Assembly: GCA_903813345.2 (NCBI GenBank)
Contig: CAIIXF020000004.1
Location: 9,556,196 to 9,620,195, forward strand
Reading direction: 5' to 3'
From: Owenia fusiformis
Taxonomy: Eukaryota > Annelida > Polychaeta > Sabellida > Oweniidae
DNA: 64,000 bases
Shown here: piece after piece, positions 46,890 to 59,400 of the stretch
How the letters are laid out: the number at the start of each line of letters is the position of its first letter
Numbering within the stretch: the stretch's first letter is position 1
The notes under the pieces: generated by a model
Databases searched by the model: none
Seen by the model: only the letters and a program-made list of their open reading frames with translations
What the model was told of the DNA's origin: nothing
Translations under genes and position numbers: made by a program

Positions 46890-49800
46890 CAAAAATTTGT
46901 TTGTGTGTTTTGTGAATATCGAATTGGATAAGAAAACAACACTAAAACATATCTGTATTTATTCAATTGCTGCTAGTGGTTAGGCTAGAGGTTTCAAAGA
47001 TATAGTTCATAATTGAGTATTAATTAAGTTAATTATAACTGATAGTTAATTAATAAATATTTCTAATAAAGATTATAAGCCATTCAAAACTAGTAAAATT
47101 GAATGATTTATATCTGAATAAGTTTCCATTATATTATGGGTCACTAGGGGCCATTATCATCACTCATTACATACTTCTAATAGAGGGGAACTCTACTCTT
47201 AAATGACCCTATACTATTAAATTGAAAAACATGGAAATCTTCCGATTTATAATTATTAAAAACGAAGATTTCAGTTACCGAACCACATATGAAATGAGAT
47301 AGCTCCAAATGTTCTCCGGAAAAAGCCACCAAAATTAAAAGATCTGATCGCTTTTTCCGCCATTATCCATTCGAATTTATAACAATTTTTAACATATTTC
47401 AAACTCAAGGTCACCATAAAAAAAGTCAAATTTTTGTAGTTAACCAAATCATTACATCATACTTTTTTATAAAATTACAAACACAAAAGATACACAAAAT
47501 AAAATTTAAGTCTGTACATTTTCATTGGCGAGAACATTGATAAACTTGATTTCAATCAACCATTTTCTTGATTTTGAATTTAGATTTTTGTCTACCATTT
47601 CAATAACAAAAACTCCAAATTGGTTAAACAAATCATTATTCTCAGCTAGTGCATTTTACACTTGTTCGCGAAATAATGGATGCATTTCAATGTCGCTAAT
47701 GTTCAGATACAAATAATACATGCGAAATATAGAAACTTGCAATTGTATTATTTGATATATTTTAATTTTCAAATATATTCATACTTTTACTGGCACTTAT
47801 ACTTTTCTTTACAGGGTCCTTCCACAGTACTCCCATGTGAACTAATGTAATGTAATTAAACATTGCTGCCATCTATTTAACGTAAATGTAAGTTATTTTT
47901 GATGGTAAAAGGCTGACCTTTGGGTTCCTTAACTACAGGGGAGGATCTAGGAACCAACAAGGGGGGTAAATTTCAAGTCTGAAAATAAATCTGGGCCCCT
48001 TAAACCAAAGGCCCAGTAATGACCAAAAAGGCCAACTAATTGGACTCCTAAAATCAAAATCCGCCAGTGAGCTATATATAATTGATATTTTCTCAGCTTG
48101 TATAGAGTCCAATCACACGAAAGCAACTTGGTTTTATGTTTCGTAGAACTTATTTTTAGAGGAATATATTTTTAAGTAAAAGCATGTCCAATAAATACTT
48201 GTACATATAATTTAAGTATTTTCACATATTATTACTGGACTATTTAAGAACAATTTCATTGTTATAATATTCATATGTTCATCTTGCATTTTAAAACATT
48301 ACATGACCAATCTATTTAATTCATTTATGGTGAACCTAATTTTCAAGAGACTGATGTAGGATCGTTGCTTTTGGAATTATTTAAAATAATATTTCTACTA
48401 CAAGACATCACCATGCAAATACCAGTACCTCTCATCTGTTACAGACGCTGAACACCATCCACAAAAAGTTGAAAACTATAACTTCTGGTGGTGATATAAA
48501 AATATGAACCTACCAACTGGTTAAAAAGTAACTAGTGAACGTTTGTGACGGTATTTTAGAAAAGTGAGACACATGGTGTCATTTGTCATTTATTTCACCT
48601 TGAAAGTTAGACTTTGAGACTTTTATTTGCTCAGCTAAATGCAAACTAAATTTATTGTTCCACCTGCATGTTGTTTACATAAAGAATGATAAAATAACAA
48701 TAAAAACTAAAATGTTATTGTGAGCAGCAGTAAATAGCTAATTTTGTAAACCTATGCATAGTTTTCAATACACTTGCAAGCATCTACAGTTGAAGACAAA
48801 GTTCTGCTGTAGTTCAATATACTGGCCAAAAGTTGAAATATTTAAATGACCAACTATGTTTTACTGAACAAAATAATTTCTAGATCGAAATGTGGTCAGT
48901 CACAACTGGCAAACAGTGATTTACTAGATGAACATCTAATTAGCTCTTGACATGGTTGATTTTTGCCATTGGGGGAAGTGAGAACCTAATGAATTTAATC
49001 ATTGTAATTTCAAAGAAAACATTCACTGAAAGATGTTTACTGTTTAACACAAAACAATAAACTACCATCTATATGAACTATTATTTTTGACATGGCCTCA
49101 TATATAATAGTTTATATCACTGTAATTACTTCTAGGCATGCTTTCTATTTTTGATGATATAGTAGAGCCAAAAAAGACTTAACTTGATTCTATGTCATAT
49201 TAACTTCATGTACTTATAGGCATGACCTCCTATTTTAGATGATGTAGTACAAACTATGCAAAATGCTACTGTTCCATCTAGGCACCTTTATGTGTATGTA
49301 CTGAGTTGGACCAAATAACTAAACCCGGGAACTAAACCTTTCTTTTTTGTTATATTACGTGAAACACTCTAAAGTTCATCAAAATACAAGTCAAAATGGC
49401 AATTTAAGTGACAATGTTTTTGAATCTGAAAATATAAGCAATCGAAGGTTCAAATTGCAACAGTATACGTATAGAAAAAGAAAAACAATTATGTATATGT
49501 AAGATAGTTAGGCAAGCATATAATATAGCAATGTTAATTTTGAATGAATAACGTGCCGAAGAAAACATCAAAATAATAGAGGCTGTCCATTTGATAGCCA
49601 AACTACAAAACAAAACAAAATACACACGTATGTTTTTATTTTCAAAAATAATGCTCCAATATGCCCCTTCAATTGTTCATTTTTAGATTCAAGGTTATCA
49701 CTAAACAAGTCAGTTTGACTGTATCTATCTTCCGTGGGAAAATTAGTGAACCATTAATGTGAGAACCATATTAATTTTTCAACTTTTTCAATTATCAAAC

Positions 49801-50120
49801 ACTTCTTCGCGAGCACAATAAATATTGAATTCAATGATTGTATTTGAATTTAGATCCAAATGAGTGAAGGTCTTAAGGGCCAGTCCTCTGGTCATTACCA
49901 GGTTACTTTTGATACGGACAAGTTTTCACTAGATATAGGAACATAACATTGCAATTTGTCCGTAATGTCATTTTGACCAGCAGGTTTCAGATCCTTAGGG
50001 CCTACACTGATCCTAATGTATATTTTTATTGCCCTTTATATAAATGAGATACATGTATACAAATTATGTAAATGTTAAATTGAAAATAATCACTATTTAC
50101 AAACAAACAAAATTGCTGTT
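46890..50120. other. No gene seen
   Basis: AT-rich intergenic sequence upstream of the GMC gene; no exon-like frame, RNA or element border recognised. Confidence 0.45.
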
Positions 50121-50125
50121 TTTTG

Positions 50126-50289
50126 ACTGACGACGACGCCTAGCTACCGCGTAGACGCAAGCCGCCGACCAAGATTGGCCTAGCACCTAATTGTAACGCA
50201 ATTATAAAAAAGACTATATTTTACAAACATTCATTGTTTTGTTGTTGTTTTTTGTACTGACGACGACGCCTAGCTACCGCGTAGACGCA
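50126..50289 (+). promoter_or_regulatory. Duplicated 34-bp GC-rich motif upstream of the GMC gene
   Basis: ACTGACGACGACGCCTAGCT followed by ACCGCGTAGACGCA occurs at 50126-50159 and again, identically, at 50256-50289, exactly 130 bp apart. The flanks are AT-rich and diverged. It lies 160-320 bp before the first ATG, so a promoter or 5' UTR element is possible; a repeat fragment is the alternative. Confidence 0.5.
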
Positions 50290-50447
50290 CGCCGTAGGCC
50301 TAATGCATACTTAATACCATGAAGAAATAAACTGAACTGACGTTTGAACTTAAATATGGTGTACATATTTATTGCCCACCCTGTGCAGAAAGTCCGTCTA
50401 GACACTTACATACACGTACAGCTAGGTACAGAGTTAAAAAAAACTAT

Positions 50448-53400
50448 TTGTGCAAGAACAAGTTTCATACAATGTTGGAAAAAGTGTCATTTGTGATAGT
50501 TATTGTTGCAGCTTATTTATATTTCACAAAGGAAAAACCAGATATCAATTCGTTGATACAGGATGACCTGGACGAAGAATATGACTACATTGTTGGTAAG
50601 GTTTATAATGCTACTATTCAATCAATAACTGATATTAAAGATTTCAAATGCCAAATCAATGATATTGATATCAATTCGTTGATACAGGATGACTTGGATG
50701 AAGAATATGACTACAATGTTGGTAAGGTTTATAATGATACTATTCAATCAATAACTGATATTTAAGATTTCAAATGCCAAATCAATGAGCATTTCTTATT
50801 GCATACTGTCAAGTTTAATGATGATAATATTGTCAAGGTGGTGTAGCATAGTTAAAATCAAAAATCAAGTTTTGTCATACACACATGAAACAAGAATTAC
50901 TTTAAGATAACAATGTTGGGAATTTATGTAGTATACACTTTATATCAGTTTTTGGCTGTTTCTTTCCAGAAGTTGCAATTTTCTGATTTATTTTGTATTT
51001 TAATAACATACAATAGCACTATTGAGTATTGCCTGAGTTTTGCATTTCTCAATAAATATGTTCTCTCAAGCTCGAAATTGTTTTTAGAAATATAAAACCT
51101 GTACTGTGTATAAATCTCTTATAAATGTCTTACTTATAAACTTAATGGACTTATAAAATCTTATTTCAATAGGACACCTTACAGTTCTACTGACATTGAA
51201 AAAAAGACCAAATCAAAGTCTCTAACAAAATGAACATTGAATCTTGGACATCCGACCAGCCTTTTGCTTTAATTGATTTTCATAGTGATTGGTGTTTACT
51301 TTAGTTGGAGGGGGGTCGGCAGGTTCTGTCATAGCCAGTAGATTGTCAGAAGACCCGAGCTCAAAAGTGTTGCTCCTTGAAGCTGGTGAAGCAACGTATC
51401 CTGCTACGGCAATGCCTGTGGATGCCAAACATAACCAAAGAACAAAGATAGATTGGCAATACAAGTCAGTGCCACAGAAACATTGCTGCAAGGGATTAAA
51501 GAATTCGGTAATATGTCTTCCCTTTAGAACATGAGAAACAACGATACCATACCAAAACTCTCACAACTATTAATATAAATATAAATATTACTAGTCTTAA
51601 ATGGCAGCTCATAAAGATTATAAAGCTATAATGATCAAATAAATATTTTAAATACCAAGATCACTTATACATGAACATAATATAGTATTCATCATATAGC
51701 AAAATTGTAATAATTAATACTGCCTTCAAAGATTGTCATGTCATTCATATGTGCAGGAAAGTCTATGGACGCGTGGCAAGGTGCTTGGGGGATGCAGTGC
51801 CCATAACTACATGCAATACACACGTGGGAGTAAATATGACTATGACACTTGGGCAGAGTTGGGAAATAAAGGATGGAGCTACCGGGATTTGCTGCCCTAT
51901 TTCAAGAAATCTCAGACACAACTTGACCCAACATTATCAAAATCAAGTAAAGTACTTTTGCATATATGAAAATCAAGTAAAGTACTTTTGCATATATGAC
52001 CTGTGCCGAGTGTAGTAAACAAGTAAATCAAGTACTGTATAAGTGGTATTTAATCCGAGTGGTTAATTTTCCGAATGGTCAAATTTCATCATTTTCCTAA
52101 TTTTAATTTTCCTAATTACAAGAAACCTCCCATTGGATAACATTATAAAGACAATATTTCCGACATTTAATTTTCCGAACCTGGCAAAAATTAGGAAATA
52201 GGCAAATTAAATGATTAGGCAAAATTACCACTTATACAGTATATGATGTCAATGTCACCACGAGTGTATAATATACATGCCAAAATTAAATCATAAAATT
52301 GTCGGGGTTAGTTTGACATACAATGTTAGCTGTATTAACTGCCCAGTGCACTTAAAATCAAAATGCCTCTCCAAGCCATTGCTGCCATATCCATATAAGG
52401 AAGAAGTGAGGTTCAAAATTGGCCATTTCTCAATGTTTTGATTATTTTAAAATAAGTTGATGTTAAAGATAGATTCAGATCTAAAGTGGATGCCTAAATT
52501 CTAAGCAACATGTACAATTGACCTTCCAATATATTCCATTACAATCTCAAATACAATAAATCCGAACAGATCCTTGATATGTTGTAAATTGTTTCAAAGT
52601 ACAAAATAGGGCAAAATGTTTAAATTCTCCCAAATAACAAATCCAAAGTTGTACATTATTGTAAAATTCTTTAGTTTTCCTGAAATAAAAATTGGACAGG
52701 ATTAGAAATGATATAAGCAAAAAATATTCTAAGATTTTAAAACAATTTTTGTTCAGCTTGCTCGCTAGATCTGATTCTTCCCTTATAATACACGGGAAGT
52801 ATCTAAAGCCCCGCTATGATTTAAAAATCGCGAGCAAGTTCCCGCTGAAATCGCGAGGAATAAAAAGAAGTCATGGGTTCTTTTTTGTGTTCTTGAATTG
52901 TATGATTTACAAAACGTTTTCTTTTAATTTTTCCCAATGATTACATGGTATTGAGACTAAAAAAGCAACTGCTGGAAAAAATGTATCACGAACGGTCGTT
53001 CTGTGGTTCGTTATTTGTCAATTGAAGAGAGAAAGTATCATTTTGAATCTTTATATTTCTATACGTTATTGGTGAAGAACGATGTTGTCCTGTGGTTGAA
53101 ATAACGATAGTGATATGAAAAAAAAGATATACCGAGTTTCACTTCCTAAAGCTTTACAGAACATTTTATATTTAAATTTTATCATATCCCTCAAGGCCCC
53201 GCTTCTAGCAGGAGCAATTAAGCAAAGATCCCGCTGAAATCAGGAGGAGGCCCCGCTGAAAACATGAGGAGGTCCCGCTGAAAACAGGAGCAAGTGTCTC
53301 TCAAAAATGGAGTGAATCCTGATTATACCCTGAAAATCTCCGACTTTCGTACCCACCTTGATCCACTATTGTACCCAGTTTGATGAATACATTATTTGTC

Positions 53401-56400
53401 AATACAATTCTCAATAACAGCAAACACAACTGTTAATATAGTTCATATTATGATACGTTGTTATGGAAAACTGCAGTATCATATTTCCATGCCATTTTAC
53501 AGAATACGAAAGATCATCTGAGAAATGTGATGAGTATTAGATCGGACGAAATGTTAAACATTTAACCTCATTTTCATAATTTGAAGTAATATAAGTTATT
53601 GAATGATTTGAAGTGCAGTATAGGATATATTGTGCTCAAAAAATTCTGTATTGGCACGAGATGAAATCAAGTGGAAATACAGCATATCGAGAGCACAATA
53701 TATCCTATGTTGCGCTTCAAATCGTTGTATAACGTTTTTTATCGTGTGATCTTACTACATAGTCCATAGGAAATATTCTGTATTGTCTGTATTTCAACTG
53801 TCCCCTCTCCCTCTGTTCCATCTTTGAGTACAAGTCGATATTCAGTAAGATACACGAATAAGCGTGCGTTTAGGTCAACCTAAAATGATTTAGTCAGAAT
53901 AATGTTTCTGAATATTATTCCTATATCAATCTCCTGTTGCTTACTTGCTTGCTCGCTTCCTCCCTTCCTTGCTTCTTCGCTTCCTTCCTTCCTTGCTTCC
54001 TGGCTTTCTTCCTCGCTTCCTCACATCCTTCATTCCTCGCTTCCTTCCATCCTTCCTTCCTCGTTTCCTTCCTTCTTTGCTTCCTTGCTTCATTCCTTCC
54101 TTGCTTCCTCACTTCATTCCTTCTCTTCCTCCCTTCCTAGCTTCCTTCCTTCCTCACTTCCCTCCTTTCTTTCTTGCTTCCTTCCTTGCTTCCCTCCTCC
54201 CTTGCTTCCTCGCTTCCTTCCTCGCTTCTTTCCTTCCTCGCTTCCTTGCTTCCTCGCTTCCTTGCTTCCTCGCATTCTTGCATCCTTCCTTCCTCGCTTC
54301 CTTCCTTCCATCCTTGCTTCCTTCCTTCCTTTCTTGCATCCTCCCTTCCTTGCTTCCTCCCTTCCTTGCTTCCTCACTTCCTTCCTTCTTCGCTTCCTTG
54401 CATCCTTCCTTCCTCGCTTCGTTCCTTCCTTCCTTTCTTCCTCGCTTACTTCCTTCCTCCCTTCCTCCTTTCCTTGCTTCCTCGCTTCCTTCCTTCTTTC
54501 TTGCTTCCTCCCTTCCTTGCTTCTTTCCCTCCTTGCTTCCTTCCTTCCTGGCTTCCTTCCTTCCTTGCTTCCTCGCTTCTTTCCTTCCTCGCTTCCTTCC
54601 TTCCTTGCTTCTTTCCTTTCTCGATTCCTACCTTCCTTTCTTCCTCGCCTCTTCTTTTCTTGCTTCCTTCCTTCCTTGCTTCCTCGCTTCCTTCCGTCCT
54701 TGCATCTTTCCTTCCTCGCTTCCTTCCTACCTTGCTTCCTCGCTTCCTTCCCTCCTTGCTTCCTCGCTTCCTTCCTTCCTCGCTTCCTTCCCTCCTTGCT
54801 TCCTTCCTTCCTTGCTTTTTTCATTCCTCGCTCCTTTCTTTCCTCCTTCTTTTTTCCTCGCTTTCTTCATAAATTTCTTCCTCACTTCCTTTCCTCCTTT
54901 CTTCCTTGCTTCATTCCTTCCTTCCATGCTTCCTCACTTCCTTCCTTGCTTTCTTCCTTGCTTCCTCGCTTCCTTCCTTGCTTCCTTCCTTCCTTCTTTC
55001 ACATCCTTCCTTCCTCGCAATCTTCCCTTCCTCACTTCCTTCCTACCTTGCTTCCTCGCTTCCTTCCTTCCTTGCTTCATTTCTTCCTTGCTTCCTCGCT
55101 TCCTTCTTTCCTCGTTTCCCTCTTTCTTTCCTTGCTTTTTTCCTTCCTCGCTCCCTCCTTTTCCCCTTCTTTGCTTCCTCGCTTCCTTCACAAATTTCTT
55201 CCTCACTTCCTTCCTTTCTTCCTTCCTTCCTTGCTTCATTCCCTCCTTCCATGCTTCCTCGCTTTTTTCCTTGCTTTCTTCTTTCCTTGCTTCTTCGCTT
55301 CCTTCCTTCCTCACTTCCCTCCTTCCTTGCTTCCATCCTTCCTCGCTTCCTTGTTTCCTCATTCCTTGCTTCCTCGCTTCTTTACTTTTTTTCCTCGCGT
55401 CCTTCCTTTCTCGCTCCATTCCTTTCTTGCTTCCTCGCTTCCATCTTTCCTCCTTCCTTGCTTCCTCGCTTCCTTCTTACCTTGCTTCATCGCTTCCTTC
55501 CTTCCTCACTTCCCTCCTTCCTTCCTTGCTTCCTTCCTTCCTCCTTTCCTCCTTCCTTGCTTCCTCGTTTCCTTCATTCTTTCCTCGTGTCCTTCTTTTC
55601 TCGCTTCATTTCTTCTTGCTTTCTTCCCTCCTTCCTTCCTTGCATTCTCGCCTTCTTCCTTCCTTCCTTACTTACTTCCTTGCTTTTTTCTTCCTTTCTT
55701 TGCGTCTTTGCTTGCTTCCTTCCTTCCTCGTTTCCTTCCTTCTTTGCTTCCTGGCTTCCTTTCTTCCTCGCTTCCTTACTTGCTAGCTTCCCTGCTTAAT
55801 TCTTTACTCGCATCGTTCCTTCCTTGCTCCCTCGGTTTCCTTGCTTCTTTCCTTCCTTCATTGCTTCATTGCTTCTTTCCTTCCCTCCTTCCTTCCTTTT
55901 TTCCTTCCTTGCTTACTTATATTACTCCCACCTTCATTTCCTCGATTTACTTCCTCCATTCCTTCTTTACTTGCTTGCTTACTCAATTCAATACTTTGTT
56001 GCTTGTTTACTTCCTCACGTCCTTGCTTGCTTTCTTGATTATTTACATTCTTTCATATGGCAGTGGAAAGACAAATTTTGATGAAAACCTGCAAACGAGG
56101 AAAGAACGCACGGATGGACAGAAGAACAGCCGAAAAAACAATGAATGAACAAACGGACGGATAGGCGGCCAAAAGAACGCATGAAGGAAAGATAGAAGAA
56201 AAGAATTTACAAAAGATCGAACCCACGCACGCAAGAACGTAGTTACAAACAAACGCACGAATGAACGCACGCACGAACGAACACACAAACGAACGCAAAA
56301 ACAACGAACAGACGAACGCACGCATGAATGGACGGTTGAACGAAAGCACGCACGGACGAACGGATGCCTAGACGGACGAACCCATGAAGGGCAGTCAGAC

Positions 56401-59400
56401 GAAAGCAGGCACAAACGGACGGTCAGACGAACGCATGCGCACACAAACGGACGGACAATCGCACGAACGGATGCACGCACGAACGAACGAATGGACGGTT
56501 GGACGAACGCTGTCACGAACGCATGGTTGTGCGACAGATGGATTAGACTGACAGATGGATTAGACTGCCTGAAGTTGAAGTAGAAATATTTGTGATGTAG
56601 CCATAGAATGATATGTTATGTGATTGTCATTAATACGTTATCGTGTACATTCATATAAAGAAGCTCACTATATCCATGGAATAATGATGAAGCTTTCCTC
56701 GTGATCGAAGCGGGTAGTCGTGAAATTTGCTCGTGTTTTCAGCGGGGTCTCCTCATGCTTTCAGCGGGGCCTCCTCGTGTTTTCAGCGGGGCCACTGGAA
56801 CACCTTTAATAATGTATTTCGACCCCCATGGCAGGTGTCATTGTCCAGTAACTTATCAATACAGACCATCTTGATCCGATATTTATTATGGAGTATGTAA
56901 ATCGTATTTGTTGCCTCTATTTTAACGATAAAGGTAATATATGAACAGTAAATTATGCAAACGTGCATGTTGACGCCCCTTTCCTTCATGCAAGTAAAAA
57001 ATAATCATTTTTCATGTCATTTTTTGTCAAATATATCTGTTTTCAAAGTTTTGCTGGAGTATCAAAGAACAGTAATAAGTATTTTCATCCTTTTGGTTCA
57101 TTTTCCAAAGTGATACAAATAAACAGGACTATGCTCGCGATTTCAGCGGGAACTTGCTCGCGACTTTTCAATCATAGCGGGGCTTTAGATACTACCCGTG
57201 TAATAGCTGATATTGCAGTAAGTGCAGTCAGTTCAAAGTTCTACTGTATAAGACTATAACTCTTCTCTCTAATAAAACATAATATAAAAAGCTTTGCAAA
57301 CCTGTTTTTTGACATGTAGTACAACAGTCAGTCGTAAATATCTCCAGGGTAGCAAATGTTAAAACAACCGCTCGAGATAATGACCCAAGGAGCAATGCAA
57401 AAATGAACTTTTAAGGTGGTTATAACCTAGGAGGTGATAAGTGTACATGCTTTTAATACATCAAGATCTAAATGTTATGAAATGATTATTTTTCCTAGTC
57501 AAGGTCAACCAATTGCTTACAACTAAAGCTAGAAAACATTTTAATCCACATGTTGGGGTCTACACATTGGCAAAGATCGTCCGTACATTCGTGATTTAAC
57601 AACTACATCTTTGTGATATAACACAACTGAATCACATTAGTTTATATAAATACATAATCTGGATGAATTAAACCTTTGATGGGCTTTCAAATTTAGATAT
57701 GATAATTTGTAATTTCATAGTCCAGGACCATCGAAATAACAAAGCCCCAAAATGGTTCCATGTCATTTAAAATCTCATAAGAACCAATTATGGCAACCAC
57801 AAAACATTGAAAGTGATACACTAAAATAAAAACTTTTAAATGCCTAAATTATCATTTGACGTATTTACTGTAGAAAAGGTTGATGTTTTACATGCATGCT
57901 AAAATAATTCTTGGCCTTTAAACATATCTGCTGCGGAGAGATATGAAACTGCATAGTGAACGACCGAACGACTAGATTTGTGGTGTACGTCAATTTATTC
58001 ACTTTACAGAGCCAGAGGGGCTAGAAACAAATCATAACAAGCAATTACAATATAATAATAACATTGCATGAAATGGCATTGGCAAGGCTTATCAATATTA
58101 CAGTATGAAATGGCATTGGCAAGGCTTATCAATATTACAGTATGAAATGGCATTGGCAAGTTTATTTGAAACACAATCTAATTTGACTATTTTACATTTG
58201 ACAACATGAATGCTAACTTAATTGAATGTTTGGCATGTTAACTTACAGTTATAATCTATGTTGAAAATTTACGGCTGTACATCAGGTCCTCTACACATAT
58301 CAGTTGTAATCAGATATCATGCTTTACATTATGATATTTTTATGTTATAGAATACCATGGTGATTCGGGACCTCTACAGGTGTCTGCTGTTGAAAGATAT
58401 GAAAATCTACAGTATGTTTATGATGCAGCGGTTGAAGCTGGGTTGAAGACTACAGAGGATTATAATGGAGAAGACCAAATGGGTGAATATAGATATATGT
58501 TTATATATTCTAAAAAGTAAAATCCAATATAAAATCCAATAAGAAGTAATTTTCGATGAACAAATATATTTTTCAAATCAAGAATGGTTATGATTTTGGA
58601 ATTGAATCTCATGTGATTGCAAATCTGCAAATGAGTAACCTAAATACCCTAAATAGCTTGTGAAAATAAGTCCAATTAAGGGATGACAGATGAATGAAAG
58701 ACAGAAATTTGATTAAAACTGTGAAAATTAATTTCAAAGGTAACATGTTATTGCAGAGGTACACTTTTTCAAATATAAAAGCTTAAACCTAGTTTAGTAA
58801 CAGTCATTTCAAAATGTATAGCTGAATTTGAATTGAAAAGAATATTTGTAAAACCTGCATTGAATTTGCATTTTATTTGTTGCGTCCTAATAATACCTCG
58901 GTACATTACTTGCAAGCTGGAAAAGTCATCTACATGAGAAAAATCAAAATGGTAATACCATCATTACCGACAAATACGCATTTTTTAACAAGAGCTTTGT
59001 ATTTTGTGGTCACGAGAGAAAAAGGTTCCTGAAATATAAAATGTTTTGTCCTGTTAAACATATCATTTCTTATATCAATGAAACAATTGTAGGATGGTGC
59101 TTTGCTCAAACTACCATAGACAGTAGTGGAGAGAGGTCCAGCACTGCTGCTGCATTCTTATACCCAGTAATGAACAGGGACAATCTGCATGTTGCAACAA
59201 ATGCACATGTTACAAATGTGAGTACATTGATTGAATGTCTATATTTTTCTTGTCTTATCCCTTTCAACTAGGATTTACAATTGAAAACCTTAAAACATGT
59301 TAAAGAATCATCTTCCATTAGTTTGTTGAAGTGTCTCTGATGTAAGTAAAAATACTGCTGTCTTTAAAAGTACTATTAGCCAAATATCCATTAACCTATT

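Larger units (their letters stand above)
52790..57201. mobile_element. 4.4-kb inverted-repeat (foldback) element in GMC intron 3
   Basis: The arms begin ACACGGGAAGTATCTAAAGC and end with the inverse; AAT follows the right end and precedes the left. Both arms carry CCCCGCTATGATT.AAAA.TCGCGAGC and, further in (53215-53290 and 56706-56800), three CCCGCTGAAA.CA.GAGGAGG-type units. The centre holds a polypyrimidine array and a purine/C-rich array. No transposase. Confidence 0.75.

Noticed and set aside
53902-56148. Open frames of 748, 613, 297 and 232 codons (Leu/Ser/Phe/Pro-rich) and Arg/Glu/Lys-rich frames on the other strand
   Set aside because: All follow a period-4 polypyrimidine repeat that lacks stops in several frames. 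Composition is purely that of the repeat, with no domain and no splice logic.
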